Assembly (NCBI GenBank): GCA_029262795.1
Contig: JAJCYT010000041.1
Span: forward strand, 1 to 63,875
Reading direction: 5' to 3'
Origin: Candidatus Fraserbacteria bacterium
GTDB taxonomy: Bacteria > Bipolaricaulota > Bipolaricaulia > RBG-16-55-9 > JAJCYT01
DNA: 63,875 nucleotides
Shown: positions 15,058 to 22,869 of the stretch, piece by piece
Layout of the letters: every line of letters starts with the position of its first letter
Position numbering within the stretch: position 1 is the stretch's first letter
Translations under genes and position numbers: made by a program
The notes under the pieces: generated by a model
Databases searched by the model: none
What the model was told of the DNA's origin: nothing
What the model saw: only the letters and a program-made list of their open reading frames with translations

Positions 15058-16563
15058 CTACAATTGATATATCTCACCGTATTTCTTCTTTAAATAGTTG
15101 ATGTATGAATCAATGGTCAATGGTCTTCCAGTGGCACGTTCTAACAATTCGTTGGTGGTGAATTTTCGACCATGTTGGTTTACATTGTCCCGCATCCAGC
15201 ATCTCAAGGTATCGAACTTTCCTTGGCCAATTTCTTGTGCAATTTGTGGTTTTTGCTCCAAGGCTGTATCAAACAATTGCACACTGATGACATTGCCTAA
15301 CGTATAACCCTGAAATACACCGCCAATGAAGAAAGCAAACCAATGAACATCCTGCAATACACCGTCCACATGGTTGGGCGCAACCACACCCAAATCACTT
15401 TGATATCTTGCATTCCAGGCTTCAGGAAGATCGTCAATGCTTAATTTTCCTTCGAGTAAATCCAATTCTAGATCAAAGCGAATCATTACGTGGAGATTGT
15501 AAGTTACTTCATCTGCATCGGTTCTGATTAAGGATGGGCTGACTTTGTTAATTGCTTTGTAAAATTCTTCTACGCCCACATTCTCAAGCTGATCTGGAAA
15601 GGTTTTTTGAAGACTTGGATAATATTGATTCCAAAAAGGAAGACTTCGTCCAACCAGATTTTCCCACAATCGGGACTGGCTTTCATGTGCACTCGAGGAG
15701 GTGCCACTGGCCAAAGGGGTACCCTCAAAATCCATATTCACATTTTGTTCATAGAGTGCATGGCCTGCTTCGTGCATGGTACTGAACATGCCCTCGCCCA
15801 GATAGTTTTCTTGAAATCGTGTGGTGATACGAACATCGCCAAGGGAAAATTTAGTGCAGAAAGGATGATGTGTTTTGTCCTGCCGACCACGATTGAAATC
15901 GTAACCAAAATCATTTATAACATCGATACCAAATTCCATCTGTTGTTGTTCAGGGAAGTTCAAATGCAGGAAACTATCGTCCACAGGCTCTTTTTCACTT
16001 ATTGCTTTAACCAGAGGGACCAATTGTTCTCTCAAAGCGGCAAATGTTGCTTTGACATCATTGGCTTTTATGCCCTCGTCGGCGCGGTTGATTAAAGGGT
16101 CGGCAATGTGGTCATAGCCAGGGAAGCATTCTGCATATTGGCGGCTGAATTCCAGTGTTTTTTCAAGATACGGCTTCATTGTGTCAAAATCATTTTCAGA
16201 TCTCGCTTTTGTCCATGCCTCATAGGATTCAGCAGTGTGTTTGTAAAAAGCTTCCATTAATGAGGAAGGCACGTTTGTGGCTTGTTTATGGTCTCTGGTT
16301 GCTACCCTGATGAGGCTTGCATCATCATTTTCAAAAGCAAGATCTTTGGTGTGACTGGATAACTCTTCGAGCAGTTGTCCCAGGCTGGGATCTATCAATT
16401 TTTCATGAGCCAGTCGTGCCAACAGTGCCGATTGGCGACCTCTGGCTTTGGCGCCACCTGGGGGCATATAAGTGGATTGATCCCAATTCAACAGCGCATT
16501 GACCAAACCGAGATCCGTGATTTCTGACAGATGTGATTTCAGTTGTTGCAGTTTTCCTTCCAT
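15058..16563 (-). CDS. Carboxypeptidase M32 (Taq type)
   Basis: A 501-residue zinc carboxypeptidase. The HEXXH motif is in TMHEAGHALYEQ; the family motifs ITTRFQENYL, the GTPLASGTSSSAHESQSRLWEN block and IRTDADEVTYNLHVMIRFDLE are all present, and length matches M32 (about 500). I place the start at the ATG at 16563, preceded by GGGAGC, rather than two codons upstream at a TTG. M32 enzymes remove C-terminal residues broadly except Pro. It is convergent with sseA, with stop codons adjacent. Confidence 0.92.
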   Translation of the reverse strand: MEGKLQQLKSHLSEITDLGLVNALLNWDQSTYMPPGGAKARGRQSALLARLAHEKLIDPSLGQLLEELSSHTKDLAFENDDASLIRVATRDHKQATNVPSSLMEAFYKHTAESYEAWTKARSENDFDTMKPYLEKTLEFSRQYAECFPGYDHIADPLINRADEGIKANDVKATFAALREQLVPLVKAISEKEPVDDSFLHLNFPEQQQMEFGIDVINDFGYDFNRGRQDKTHHPFCTKFSLGDVRITTRFQENYLGEGMFSTMHEAGHALYEQNVNMDFEGTPLASGTSSSAHESQSRLWENLVGRSLPFWNQYYPSLQKTFPDQLENVGVEEFYKAINKVSPSLIRTDADEVTYNLHVMIRFDLELDLLEGKLSIDDLPEAWNARYQSDLGVVAPNHVDGVLQDVHWFAFFIGGVFQGYTLGNVISVQLFDTALEQKPQIAQEIGQGKFDTLRCWMRDNVNQHGRKFTTNELLERATGRPLTIDSYINYLKKKYGEIYQL

Positions 16564-16694
16564 AAACAAGCTCCCTCATGGCAAACAAATGTTTGAGCAA
16601 GGATAGCTTTGGAAGGGCGTTGAAGCAACTTGAGCATGGGAGAGTTAATTTGTGCAACTTCCCCCATGCTCGTTTGTTGAGTCAAAGGTATTTT

Positions 16695-17417
16695 TTAGAA
16701 AATTTCATAAGTGATGCTGACATTAACTGTGACAGAAGATTCACCAGCTGCAATGGGCACACTGAAATCTGCGGAGGATTCAGCAACAGCAACTCGTGCG
16801 GTTCCACCCTGAAAGCCTCCCGCTTCGTTGATAGTAATTGGCGTGCCTAAGAACATTCCAGCAGCATCCGTAAATTCTTTGGCTTTTGCCCGAGCATCGA
16901 CAACGGCCAAAGCGCGGGCCTGGCTCAACAATGCAGTTGTATCACTGATTGAAAGTTGAATGCCATTCACACGATTGGCACCAGACTGAACGACTTGATC
17001 CAAAATATTTCCAGCCGTATCAAGATTTCTCAAAGTCACTCTTACACTGTTGTTTACAAAAAAGCCGGTGATGTTGCCTTCTCGATCCCGTCTTTCTGAA
17101 ATGAAAAAGTTGCTGGTTTGAATGTCTTTGTCTTCCACTCCAAGCTCTTTTAGCAGCGCCAATACGGCGGACATTCGAGTGTTGTTATCTGCCAATGCAT
17201 CGCTCAAATTGTCATTTTCTGATTCCACGCCAATGTTAGCCCCGAGGACATCCGGTACAGCGGTCACAATACCCGCACCTGAAACACTGATGGTGCGCCG
17301 AATGGGGCTGGCAAGATCATCTTGTGCCAACAAGGGGGAATAGGTTGTGAATAACACGGCACCGATGGCAACTGCAAGCATAAGGACAGTGGTCAAAATT
17401 AGAGATTTTTTTGTCAT
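16695..17417 (-). CDS. SIMPL-domain (DUF541) exported protein
   Basis: A 240-residue protein with a Sec signal/anchor (residues about 5-30, LILTTVLMLAVAIGAVLFTT). A SIMPL domain follows, with ISVSGAGIVTAVPD as the characteristic first strand, the NNSVRVTLRNLDTAGNILD segment and a DARAKAKEFTDAAGM helix. SIMPL proteins (E. coli YggE relatives) sit in the periplasm or on the surface, and their biochemical role is unclear. A GGAGGGAGAT SD precedes the ATG. It stands alone between the peptidase and tRNA-Ser. Confidence 0.88.
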   Translation of the reverse strand: MTKKSLILTTVLMLAVAIGAVLFTTYSPLLAQDDLASPIRRTISVSGAGIVTAVPDVLGANIGVESENDNLSDALADNNTRMSAVLALLKELGVEDKDIQTSNFFISERRDREGNITGFFVNNSVRVTLRNLDTAGNILDQVVQSGANRVNGIQLSISDTTALLSQARALAVVDARAKAKEFTDAAGMFLGTPITINEAGGFQGGTARVAVAESSADFSVPIAAGESSVTVNVSITYEIF

Positions 17418-17514
17418 ATCTCCCTCCGAAATTCAGTGAATTAACCTACTATACGTTTAATTGCAGAGGAAGTTCCAATAAAAACAAGGGTTTTCTTGAA
17501 AAACGAAAAGAAGA

Positions 17515-17602
17515 TGGCGGAGGGAGAGGGATTTGAACCCCCGGTAGGTTGCCCTACAATGGTTTTCAAGACCACCGCTTTCGGCCGCTCAGCCATCCCT
17601 CC
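17515..17602 (-). tRNA. tRNA-Ser (anticodon TGA)
   Basis: The minus strand gives an 88-nt class II tRNA: acceptor GGAGGGA/TCCCTCC, D-arm TGGCTGAGCGGCCGAAAGC, anticodon loop CTTGAAA with TGA, a long variable arm (TTGTAGGGCAACCTACC), T-loop GTTCAAATC and an encoded CCA. All are typical of bacterial tRNA-Ser. Confidence 0.95.
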
Positions 17603-17615
17603 AAAATATTAGATT

Positions 17616-17644
17616 ATTGTAGACCCCATCTTTGCTGGTTGCAA
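17616..17644 (-). promoter_or_regulatory. Promoter of tRNA-Ser
   Basis: Minus-strand TTGCAA (17639-17644), a 17-bp spacer and TACAAT (17616-17621), ending 13 bp before the tRNA 5' end. Confidence 0.65.
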
Positions 17645-17665
17645 GGTATTCTGCCCAAAAATGAA

Positions 17666-17694
17666 TTGACAAAGGATCGGGCATTTTTTACAAT
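17666..17694 (+). promoter_or_regulatory. Promoter of the Rrf2-Mrp-MIP18 operon
   Basis: Consensus TTGACA at 17666-17671, a 17-bp spacer and TACAAT at 17689-17694, 38 bp before the Rrf2 start codon. Autoregulation by the Rrf2 protein would be expected, but I see no clear palindrome in the spacer. Confidence 0.75.
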
Positions 17695-17732
17695 TTAAAT
17701 GACGAGTAAATTGGTCTGAATTTAGGGGTTCT

Positions 17733-18143
17733 ATGCAAATCACAAGAAAAACCGATTATGGATTACGTGCCATTAGCGAATTAGCCACCCATCCTGATGA
17801 AGCGATTGCCATTGCCCAGATTTCTGAAAAGCATGGCATACCGGACTCATTTTTAGAAAAAATCATGCAGGAATTACGTCAGGCAGGCTTAATTGAAGCC
17901 ACGCATGGGCGTGGTGGCGGTTATCGGTTGTCTCATCCTGCGGGGAAAATTTCGCTGATCGATGTGGTCCATGCACTCGAAGGCCCTGTTGCTTTAGTGG
18001 TTTGTTTAGACCCAAGCTTGAAGTGCAAAATTGAAGATGGATGCACAACGAGCAACACGTGGGCCATCATTAATGAAAAATTTGAAGCCAGTCTAGCTGA
18101 ACTTACTTTAGAGGACATCTTGGCGGAAGAAGTGCGCATATGA
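17733..18143 (+). CDS. Rrf2-family [2Fe-2S] regulator, IscR-like
   Basis: A 136-residue Rrf2 protein with a winged helix (MQITRKTDYGLRAISELA), recognition region and wing (GLIEATHGRGGGYRLS) and three cysteines C91, C98 and C104. Their 6-residue spacings match the IscR cluster ligands (C92/C98/C104 in E. coli). It probably senses iron-sulfur or redox status and controls its own operon with the Mrp carrier (4-bp overlap downstream) and the MIP18-like protein. This is a sensible autoregulated Fe-S maturation unit. Confidence 0.9.
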   Translation: MQITRKTDYGLRAISELATHPDEAIAIAQISEKHGIPDSFLEKIMQELRQAGLIEATHGRGGGYRLSHPAGKISLIDVVHALEGPVALVVCLDPSLKCKIEDGCTTSNTWAIINEKFEASLAELTLEDILAEEVRI

Positions 18144-19207
18144 ATGTATCTGTTGAACAAGTTTCTTCGGCGCTGGCTCAGGTCCAAATTCCACAACTCG
18201 AAAAATCGATTGTTGATCTTGATGTCATTCAGCATGTAGCGGTTGAAAAAGGCAATGTTAATTTACAACTTCGCTTTACCATTGCTGCCTATGCATCAAA
18301 ATCTCAATTGCGAGAATGGGTCCATGAAGCTGTCAAAACGGTGCCAGGGGTACAATCTGTCGCCACTGAATTTGTAACTGGCCCCACCGAAGCGTCAGCA
18401 CAACCCAATGGGCACACTCCCCAACAAGAACCGCAACCTATGTCGCGAATGATTACATTGCCTCAAGTTGGTTGCATCATTGCAGTTTTTAGTGGCAAAG
18501 GTGGCGTGGGTAAAAGCACAGTCAGTGTCAATTTAGCAACAGCACTAACAGTGCTGGGTGAAAAAGTTGGACTATTTGATGCAGACATGCACGGACCAAG
18601 TATTCCCAAAATCATGGGAATCAATGATCGCCCTAAAATGAATGAAGGCCGGATGATTCCGCTGGAACGTCATGGGATAAAGACAATGTCCGTAGGGTAT
18701 TTAGTGGATGACGGCCAACCTCTCATTTGGCGTGGCCCGATGATTACTAAGGGCATCAATGAAATGCTGGAAACCACTGAATGGGGAGATTTAGATTTTC
18801 TAATTCTTGATCTCCCACCCGGAACTGGTGATGCCCAGCTTGGCCTGGCTCAAGATGTCAGACTGGATGGCACAATCGCAGTGACAACGCCTCAGGATGT
18901 GGCACTGGAAGATGTTCGCAGAGGTATAGCAGCTTTCAAACAATTGGAAGTGCCTATGTGGGGCGTGATTGAAAATATGGCATACTTTAACTGTCCTCAT
19001 TGTGGTGAAGCCACTGAAATTTTTGGCACCGGTGGTGGCGAAAGAGAAAGTGAACGCCAAGGGTTGCCACTGTTGGGAAGACTTCCTATTGAGCCCTTGT
19101 TGTGCCAAAGTGCAGATGACGGTGTGCCTATGATCACTCAACATCCTCAACATCCAATCACTTTAGAGTTCCGACGAATTGCGGCTGAAATTGTAAATCG
19201 TTTTTAA
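18140..19207 (+). CDS. mrp: Mrp/ApbC-type Fe-S carrier P-loop ATPase
   Basis: A 355-residue protein. An N-terminal MIP18-like domain (about 1-90) is followed by a linker (GPTEASAQPNGHTPQQ) and the ParA-like ATPase with a deviant Walker A (FSGKGGVGKST), an ILDLPPGTGDAQL switch and a C-terminal CxxC in YFNCPHCGEATE that bridges a [4Fe-4S] cluster in the dimer. It overlaps the Rrf2 gene by 4 bp and precedes the MIP18-like gene by 9 bp. It acts in transfer of Fe-S clusters to apoproteins. Confidence 0.93.
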   Translation: MNVSVEQVSSALAQVQIPQLEKSIVDLDVIQHVAVEKGNVNLQLRFTIAAYASKSQLREWVHEAVKTVPGVQSVATEFVTGPTEASAQPNGHTPQQEPQPMSRMITLPQVGCIIAVFSGKGGVGKSTVSVNLATALTVLGEKVGLFDADMHGPSIPKIMGINDRPKMNEGRMIPLERHGIKTMSVGYLVDDGQPLIWRGPMITKGINEMLETTEWGDLDFLILDLPPGTGDAQLGLAQDVRLDGTIAVTTPQDVALEDVRRGIAAFKQLEVPMWGVIENMAYFNCPHCGEATEIFGTGGGERESERQGLPLLGRLPIEPLLCQSADDGVPMITQHPQHPITLEFRRIAAEIVNRF

Positions 19208-19216
19208 GGAGAAACA

Positions 19217-19528
19217 ATGTCTATGACCCCTGAAGCTGTTCGAGAAACCATCCGTGAAAATGTTTACGATCCTGAAATTGGCATCAATGTTGTCGATTTA
19301 GGGTTACTTTATGATGTTGAAGTGCCTGAGGAGAAAAAAATAAAGTTGGAAATGACGTTAACCTCTCCAGGTTGTCCTTTATATGATGTAATCCATGCCG
19401 AAGTGGATCATTCCCTCAAAAAGGTTTATGGACAAGATGTTCAGGTTGATCTCGAATGGGTTTGGGATCCTCCCTGGTCTCCCGAACAAATGAGCGAAGA
19501 TGCCAAAATGGAATTTGGATATTTTTAG
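19217..19528 (+). CDS. MIP18/DUF59 metal-sulfur cluster assembly protein
   Basis: A 103-residue DUF59 protein with DPEIGINVVDLGLLYDVEV and the conserved TLTSPGCPLYDVI loop whose Cys is the reactive residue of SufT/PaaD-like members. The C-terminus VDLEWVWDPPWSPEQMSEDA is the classical PaaD/SufT ending. It is the third gene of the Rrf2-Mrp unit (SD AAGGAG) and likely helps deliver Fe-S clusters with the Mrp carrier. Confidence 0.92.
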   Translation: MSMTPEAVRETIRENVYDPEIGINVVDLGLLYDVEVPEEKKIKLEMTLTSPGCPLYDVIHAEVDHSLKKVYGQDVQVDLEWVWDPPWSPEQMSEDAKMEFGYF

Positions 19529-19634
19529 ATATTTTTGCATTGATTTTTGAGATTTCGTTCTTTACTTGATACCAAATTCTTTTAGTTTGGTTTTTTGGCA
19601 AGCGGACAAAACGCTTTTGCACAAGTGGGTGTTT

Positions 19635-20270
19635 ATGGTTGATATTCAAGTTTATGACAAGCCCAGCAAAGGGAAGCGAAAGTGTCCTGCACTCAAAGGA
19701 TATATCACCGCCAAGGACTGTGGGCAACATCGGCTAAAAGAAATTCGCTGTCTCGGAGACTGTAAATATCTTGAACATGAGAGATATCAACATGTTCATG
19801 TGGCAGAACAATTCCATCAAACTTGGACACAAGAAATTATCCCCTTTTATCAGAACCGAGATGCATTCGCACTCGACTTTTTAGTATTGCTTGAATTTGC
19901 TTCCTACAAATTCGTAAAAGCAAATCCTCTAACAAATGATTCTGAATTAATTGAAGCGCTCAATTTCCTTCATCGTCAATTGAGTCCGATCCAGGTTGTT
20001 GAATCTGTGGGGACTTCTTTTGGAAATAATTTGGTTGAAGAAATTCAGACCATACAAAAACAAAATCCTCAATTTGATGCAGACAAAGCTCAGCAAATTA
20101 TTGATCTATTATTAAAAATTATTAATATATTCAAAGACAAGACAGATCATCGAAAAGCAATCAACGGGCTTATGGGACACCTAGAAAAGAATTTTGATTT
20201 AGCCTCTCTCAACAATCAGCCTGTTGAGGAACAAATAGAAACCCCACCAAAAATTATTACACCAGAGTGA
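19635..20270 (+). CDS. Unknown protein with an N-terminal four-cysteine cluster
   Basis: A 211-residue protein. I start it at the ATG at 19635 (MVDIQVYDKPSKGKRKCP) because the upstream extension is hydrophobic, begins at a non-standard codon and lacks an SD. Four cysteines at about 18, 30, 40 and 44 (KRKCP, KDCG, IRCLGDCKY) could bind zinc or an Fe-S cluster. The rest is helical, with IQTIQKQNPQFDADKAQQII and a polar tail rich in Pro/Glu. It follows the Fe-S operon by 106 bp on the same strand. Family not recognised; a link to Fe-S metabolism is suggestive only. Confidence 0.65.
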   Translation: MVDIQVYDKPSKGKRKCPALKGYITAKDCGQHRLKEIRCLGDCKYLEHERYQHVHVAEQFHQTWTQEIIPFYQNRDAFALDFLVLLEFASYKFVKANPLTNDSELIEALNFLHRQLSPIQVVESVGTSFGNNLVEEIQTIQKQNPQFDADKAQQIIDLLLKIINIFKDKTDHRKAINGLMGHLEKNFDLASLNNQPVEEQIETPPKIITPE

Positions 20271-20708
20271 AATCATCTAAAATCTTCCATTGAATAATAA
20301 AATACTGCCTTTAATGATTAAAGAATGAATTTCAACACTAAATGATGAGTTGTCAAAGTACATACAATTGATAATCAGTGAAAAAATTACTTATGGGTGC
20401 TGTTTGATTGTTTTTTCTGGGAAAAGCGCCAATTTTGCGATTTTTTGCCTTGAAACTTACGGCAACGGACACTTAGTCAAAGGATATCAAAAAGCCGATT
20501 TGTGGTTAAAATAGACAGCAATAATTTTTTAAATATTTAGAGCAACAATAACATGTTTTTCATCCAAATTCGGTATTACAGATCACCAATTTGGAATCAT
20601 AAATAGTGGTACGTTGCTAAAACTTTAAGGCCAGGGAAACACATAAAACTTCAAATTCTTGGAAACGTCAGAAAGCGCCTTCTGGTCTAAAAATACAACG
20701 AATTGATT

Positions 20709-20757
20709 TACCACCCCAATGTCTCCTAACTATTAATTAGGAGACATTGGGGTGGTA
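20709..20757. repeat. Perfect 21-bp inverted repeat with 7-nt loop
   Basis: The left arm 20709-20729 (TACCACCCCAATG...) pairs without mismatch with 20737-20757 around the loop CTATTAA. The stem is GC-rich at its base. It lacks a following T-run on either strand, so it looks like a transposon end pair, a REP-like element or a protein site rather than an ordinary terminator. Confidence 0.9.
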
Positions 20758-20780
20758 TACATATAGATGGAGCATGCTGT

Positions 20781-20811
20781 TGCTTTCTATTCAACCGATG
20801 AATAGAAAGCA
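20781..20811. repeat. Perfect 13-bp inverted repeat with 5-nt loop
   Basis: TGCTTTCTATTCA (20781-20793) pairs perfectly with 20799-20811 around ACCGA, 23 bp after the larger hairpin. It lies 91 bp beyond the 3' end of the minus-strand DMT gene, so it might act in termination or RNA stability for that gene. Confidence 0.85.
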
Positions 20812-20902
20812 TAATTTGCCAAAAACAATATCCAGCTTGTCCGCATATACCAATTCCAACCCGCGCCTTTAGCGAGTTTGTTCAAAAACCAAACTCTGGA
20901 CA

Positions 20903-21853
20903 CTACCAGTTTCGTAACCTTTTCTTTTTGCCAGACCAAAGTATGCCATACACACTAATAAACACAATTATGAGAGTTACAGCTTGGTAACTTTTAACAG
21001 GCTCATGTAAAAATAATATGGCTAAAACAACTGTTACTGCTGGCCATGGTGTTGTAATTGAACTTGCTAAAGAAACATCAACATACTTGACAGCATAAAA
21101 CCAGTTTATAAGTTCAAGATAGTAAACAAACCCCATAGCCGCCGCATACATTTGAAATACATGATTTCTCATTAAACCTGTCACTTGATCTAAGCCATTT
21201 GTTGATACGGATATAGCAAAAATCACTATTACTGAAACTAGAACTCTGAAAAAGGTGACTTGAGCTGGTGTGATTGGTGTTTTGTCTAATACTTCTTTGA
21301 TGATAACATGTGCGACACTCCATATAAACGGAACGCTTAAAGCAAATAAAAACCAAGATGATAGCCCCTCAATATGCCAAGTCCCATTGGTGCCTAGATA
21401 ATATAGAGCGGCTATTAACAAAAATGTAAATAACAATTCTGACTTGCTCTTTTTTCTATTAAGGAATATCGTTTCCCATAAAATTGCAAAAAGAGGGTAA
21501 GCCTGAATAGCAATTGAGGCACTGACAGTCCCTGCTTTCTCCATCGAGAGTACATATGAAAAAGTTGAGATGCCAAACAGTGCACCCGTTGCAAGTATTA
21601 TGAAAACAGCTTTCTTCTTGAGCCCACTCTGCAATTTGGCATCAAAAATTCCACGATTCCAAGACTTATATTCAATAAGTAAAACTGGCATTGAAAAGAT
21701 AAGTTGCCAGATAGACAAATAGAGCGCAAAGTTCAATGCGCTGATTTCCATCGGTCTACTATTTGAAATAACAGGCATTACCCCAAGGAGTATTAATGAA
21801 ACAAATGATAACGCAACCCCAGCTTTGACATTTTTCTGGATCATAATACTCAC
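20903..21853 (-). CDS. DMT-superfamily transporter (EamA type)
   Basis: A 316-residue membrane protein with about ten segments in two EamA halves. Each half ends in a segment of the ASIAIQAYPLFAILWETIFLN or ASSITTPWPAVTVVLAILFLH type, the classical DMT pattern, and a positively charged C-terminus (GKKKRLRNW) follows. Substrates of this family are metabolites, amino acids or drugs; none can be assigned. The gene is AT-richer in codon choice than its neighbours and lies between a hairpin-bearing gap and a pseudogene, which suggests acquisition by transfer. Confidence 0.85.
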   Translation of the reverse strand: MSIMIQKNVKAGVALSFVSLILLGVMPVISNSRPMEISALNFALYLSIWQLIFSMPVLLIEYKSWNRGIFDAKLQSGLKKKAVFIILATGALFGISTFSYVLSMEKAGTVSASIAIQAYPLFAILWETIFLNRKKSKSELLFTFLLIAALYYLGTNGTWHIEGLSSWFLFALSVPFIWSVAHVIIKEVLDKTPITPAQVTFFRVLVSVIVIFAISVSTNGLDQVTGLMRNHVFQMYAAAMGFVYYLELINWFYAVKYVDVSLASSITTPWPAVTVVLAILFLHEPVKSYQAVTLIIVFISVYGILWSGKKKRLRNW

Positions 21854-22259
21854 TCATTAAACCCGAGATTTTCCATTTGACGCAGTGCTATACCTCAAGC
21901 CATCTTTGATCCATTTTTCAAATTTAAGTTTAGCATATTTTGCCCTAAGGATCTCTGCAAGGTACTATCTGCCAGTTCCTTGCGCGATTTTCCTCCATGC
22001 TCCAGCGATTACATGCATCCGAGATATTGGAAAATCAATAAGATTAAATTGTTGGATTGATCAAACTTCAACTTTATGAATACCGGAATAAAAATGCATC
22101 GAACCAGCATTTGATTTCAAGTGATACAAAGCGAACTATCTTTGAATAACATTGAAAGTGAAATTGGACTTAGTCAACCATTCAATTAAAAGAAAAGCTT
22201 CACTTATTTATAAAAAATGTTCATTGGTAAATTGTTGTCACTGATTATTTCCAATCAAA
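21854..22259. other. Gene-free flank of the ROK pseudogene
   Basis: About 400 bp of AT-rich sequence without a defensible gene. A minus-strand stretch around 21905-21960 reads ILRAKYAKLKFEKWIKDG before a stop, perhaps the tail of a further decayed gene, but it is too short to name. Confidence 0.5.
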
Positions 22260-22683
22260 TTAGCGTCTGGGAGATTTTTTATTTGAAGGATTACAAACTG
22301 GCTCCCAACATGGATTCATGGTGGTTAATACAACCGATGAAAAACGAGAACGCAATGGAAGTGTGGCAGCTCCAATGACCCAACCATCTTGGTCCAAGCT
22401 TGCTGGTAAAATTTCTAAAGCGCCCAAATCACCATCGGTGGCAAGCTTGACCAATTGGAGAAGGTCTTCAGGAAGATTGTGCAATTTGGCCCTACGCCTT
22501 AAAAATAGATCTGAAGTCAGGGCGTTCCAGGCAGCCCTTTTGCCCAGAACGACATTCTGGCCCATCGCGTTCGATGCACGTATGACCAAACTCGCCCACC
22601 CCTCCATCGCTGCCGACAAATAAATTATCATTAAGGTAGATATCTGCGCCTACGCCTTCACCAACCTGAACCTCAAGAAACCA
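22260..22683 (-). pseudogene. ROK-family sugar kinase/regulator, frameshifted C-terminal remnant
   Basis: Read on the minus strand from about 22671, one frame gives VQVGEGVGADIYLNDNLF, then GSDGGVGEFGHTCIERDG and a PECRSGQKGCLE end. That is the ROK family signature (GxxGEIGH...CxCGxxGCLE), with the second Cys changed to Ser. The sequence then moves into another frame, which continues NALTSDLFLRRRAKLHNLP and DLLQLVKLATDGDLGALEIL to a stop at 22260. The shift lies near 22515-22535. The N-terminal ATP-binding half is missing, and a stop occurs just upstream. This is a dead gene. Confidence 0.8.
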
Positions 22684-22869
22684 CTATCTTGCATGATCAC
22701 CAACCAAGATGCGCTCTACACGCTGCCTTCCAGCTATGACTTCGTATGATTACCACATTGCCCCAAGCTAGCGCCGTAACTGTTGATCAAGACGTGTTAT
22801 ACTTGGCAACCCTTCAGGGTGAATTGTTTCAACACAATATGGAAGCAAGCCTTTGTTAAATACACAAAG

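Larger units (their letters stand above)
20271..20902. other. Gene-free region with two strong hairpins
   Basis: About 630 bp without a coding frame I would defend. It is AT-rich and holds two near-adjacent perfect inverted repeats (20709-20757 and 20781-20811). There is no T-run after either, so neither is a simple terminator. Confidence 0.7.

Noticed and set aside
22318..22623. 101-residue plus-strand frame
   Set aside because: It is the antisense of the ROK remnant; the minus strand has the family signature.
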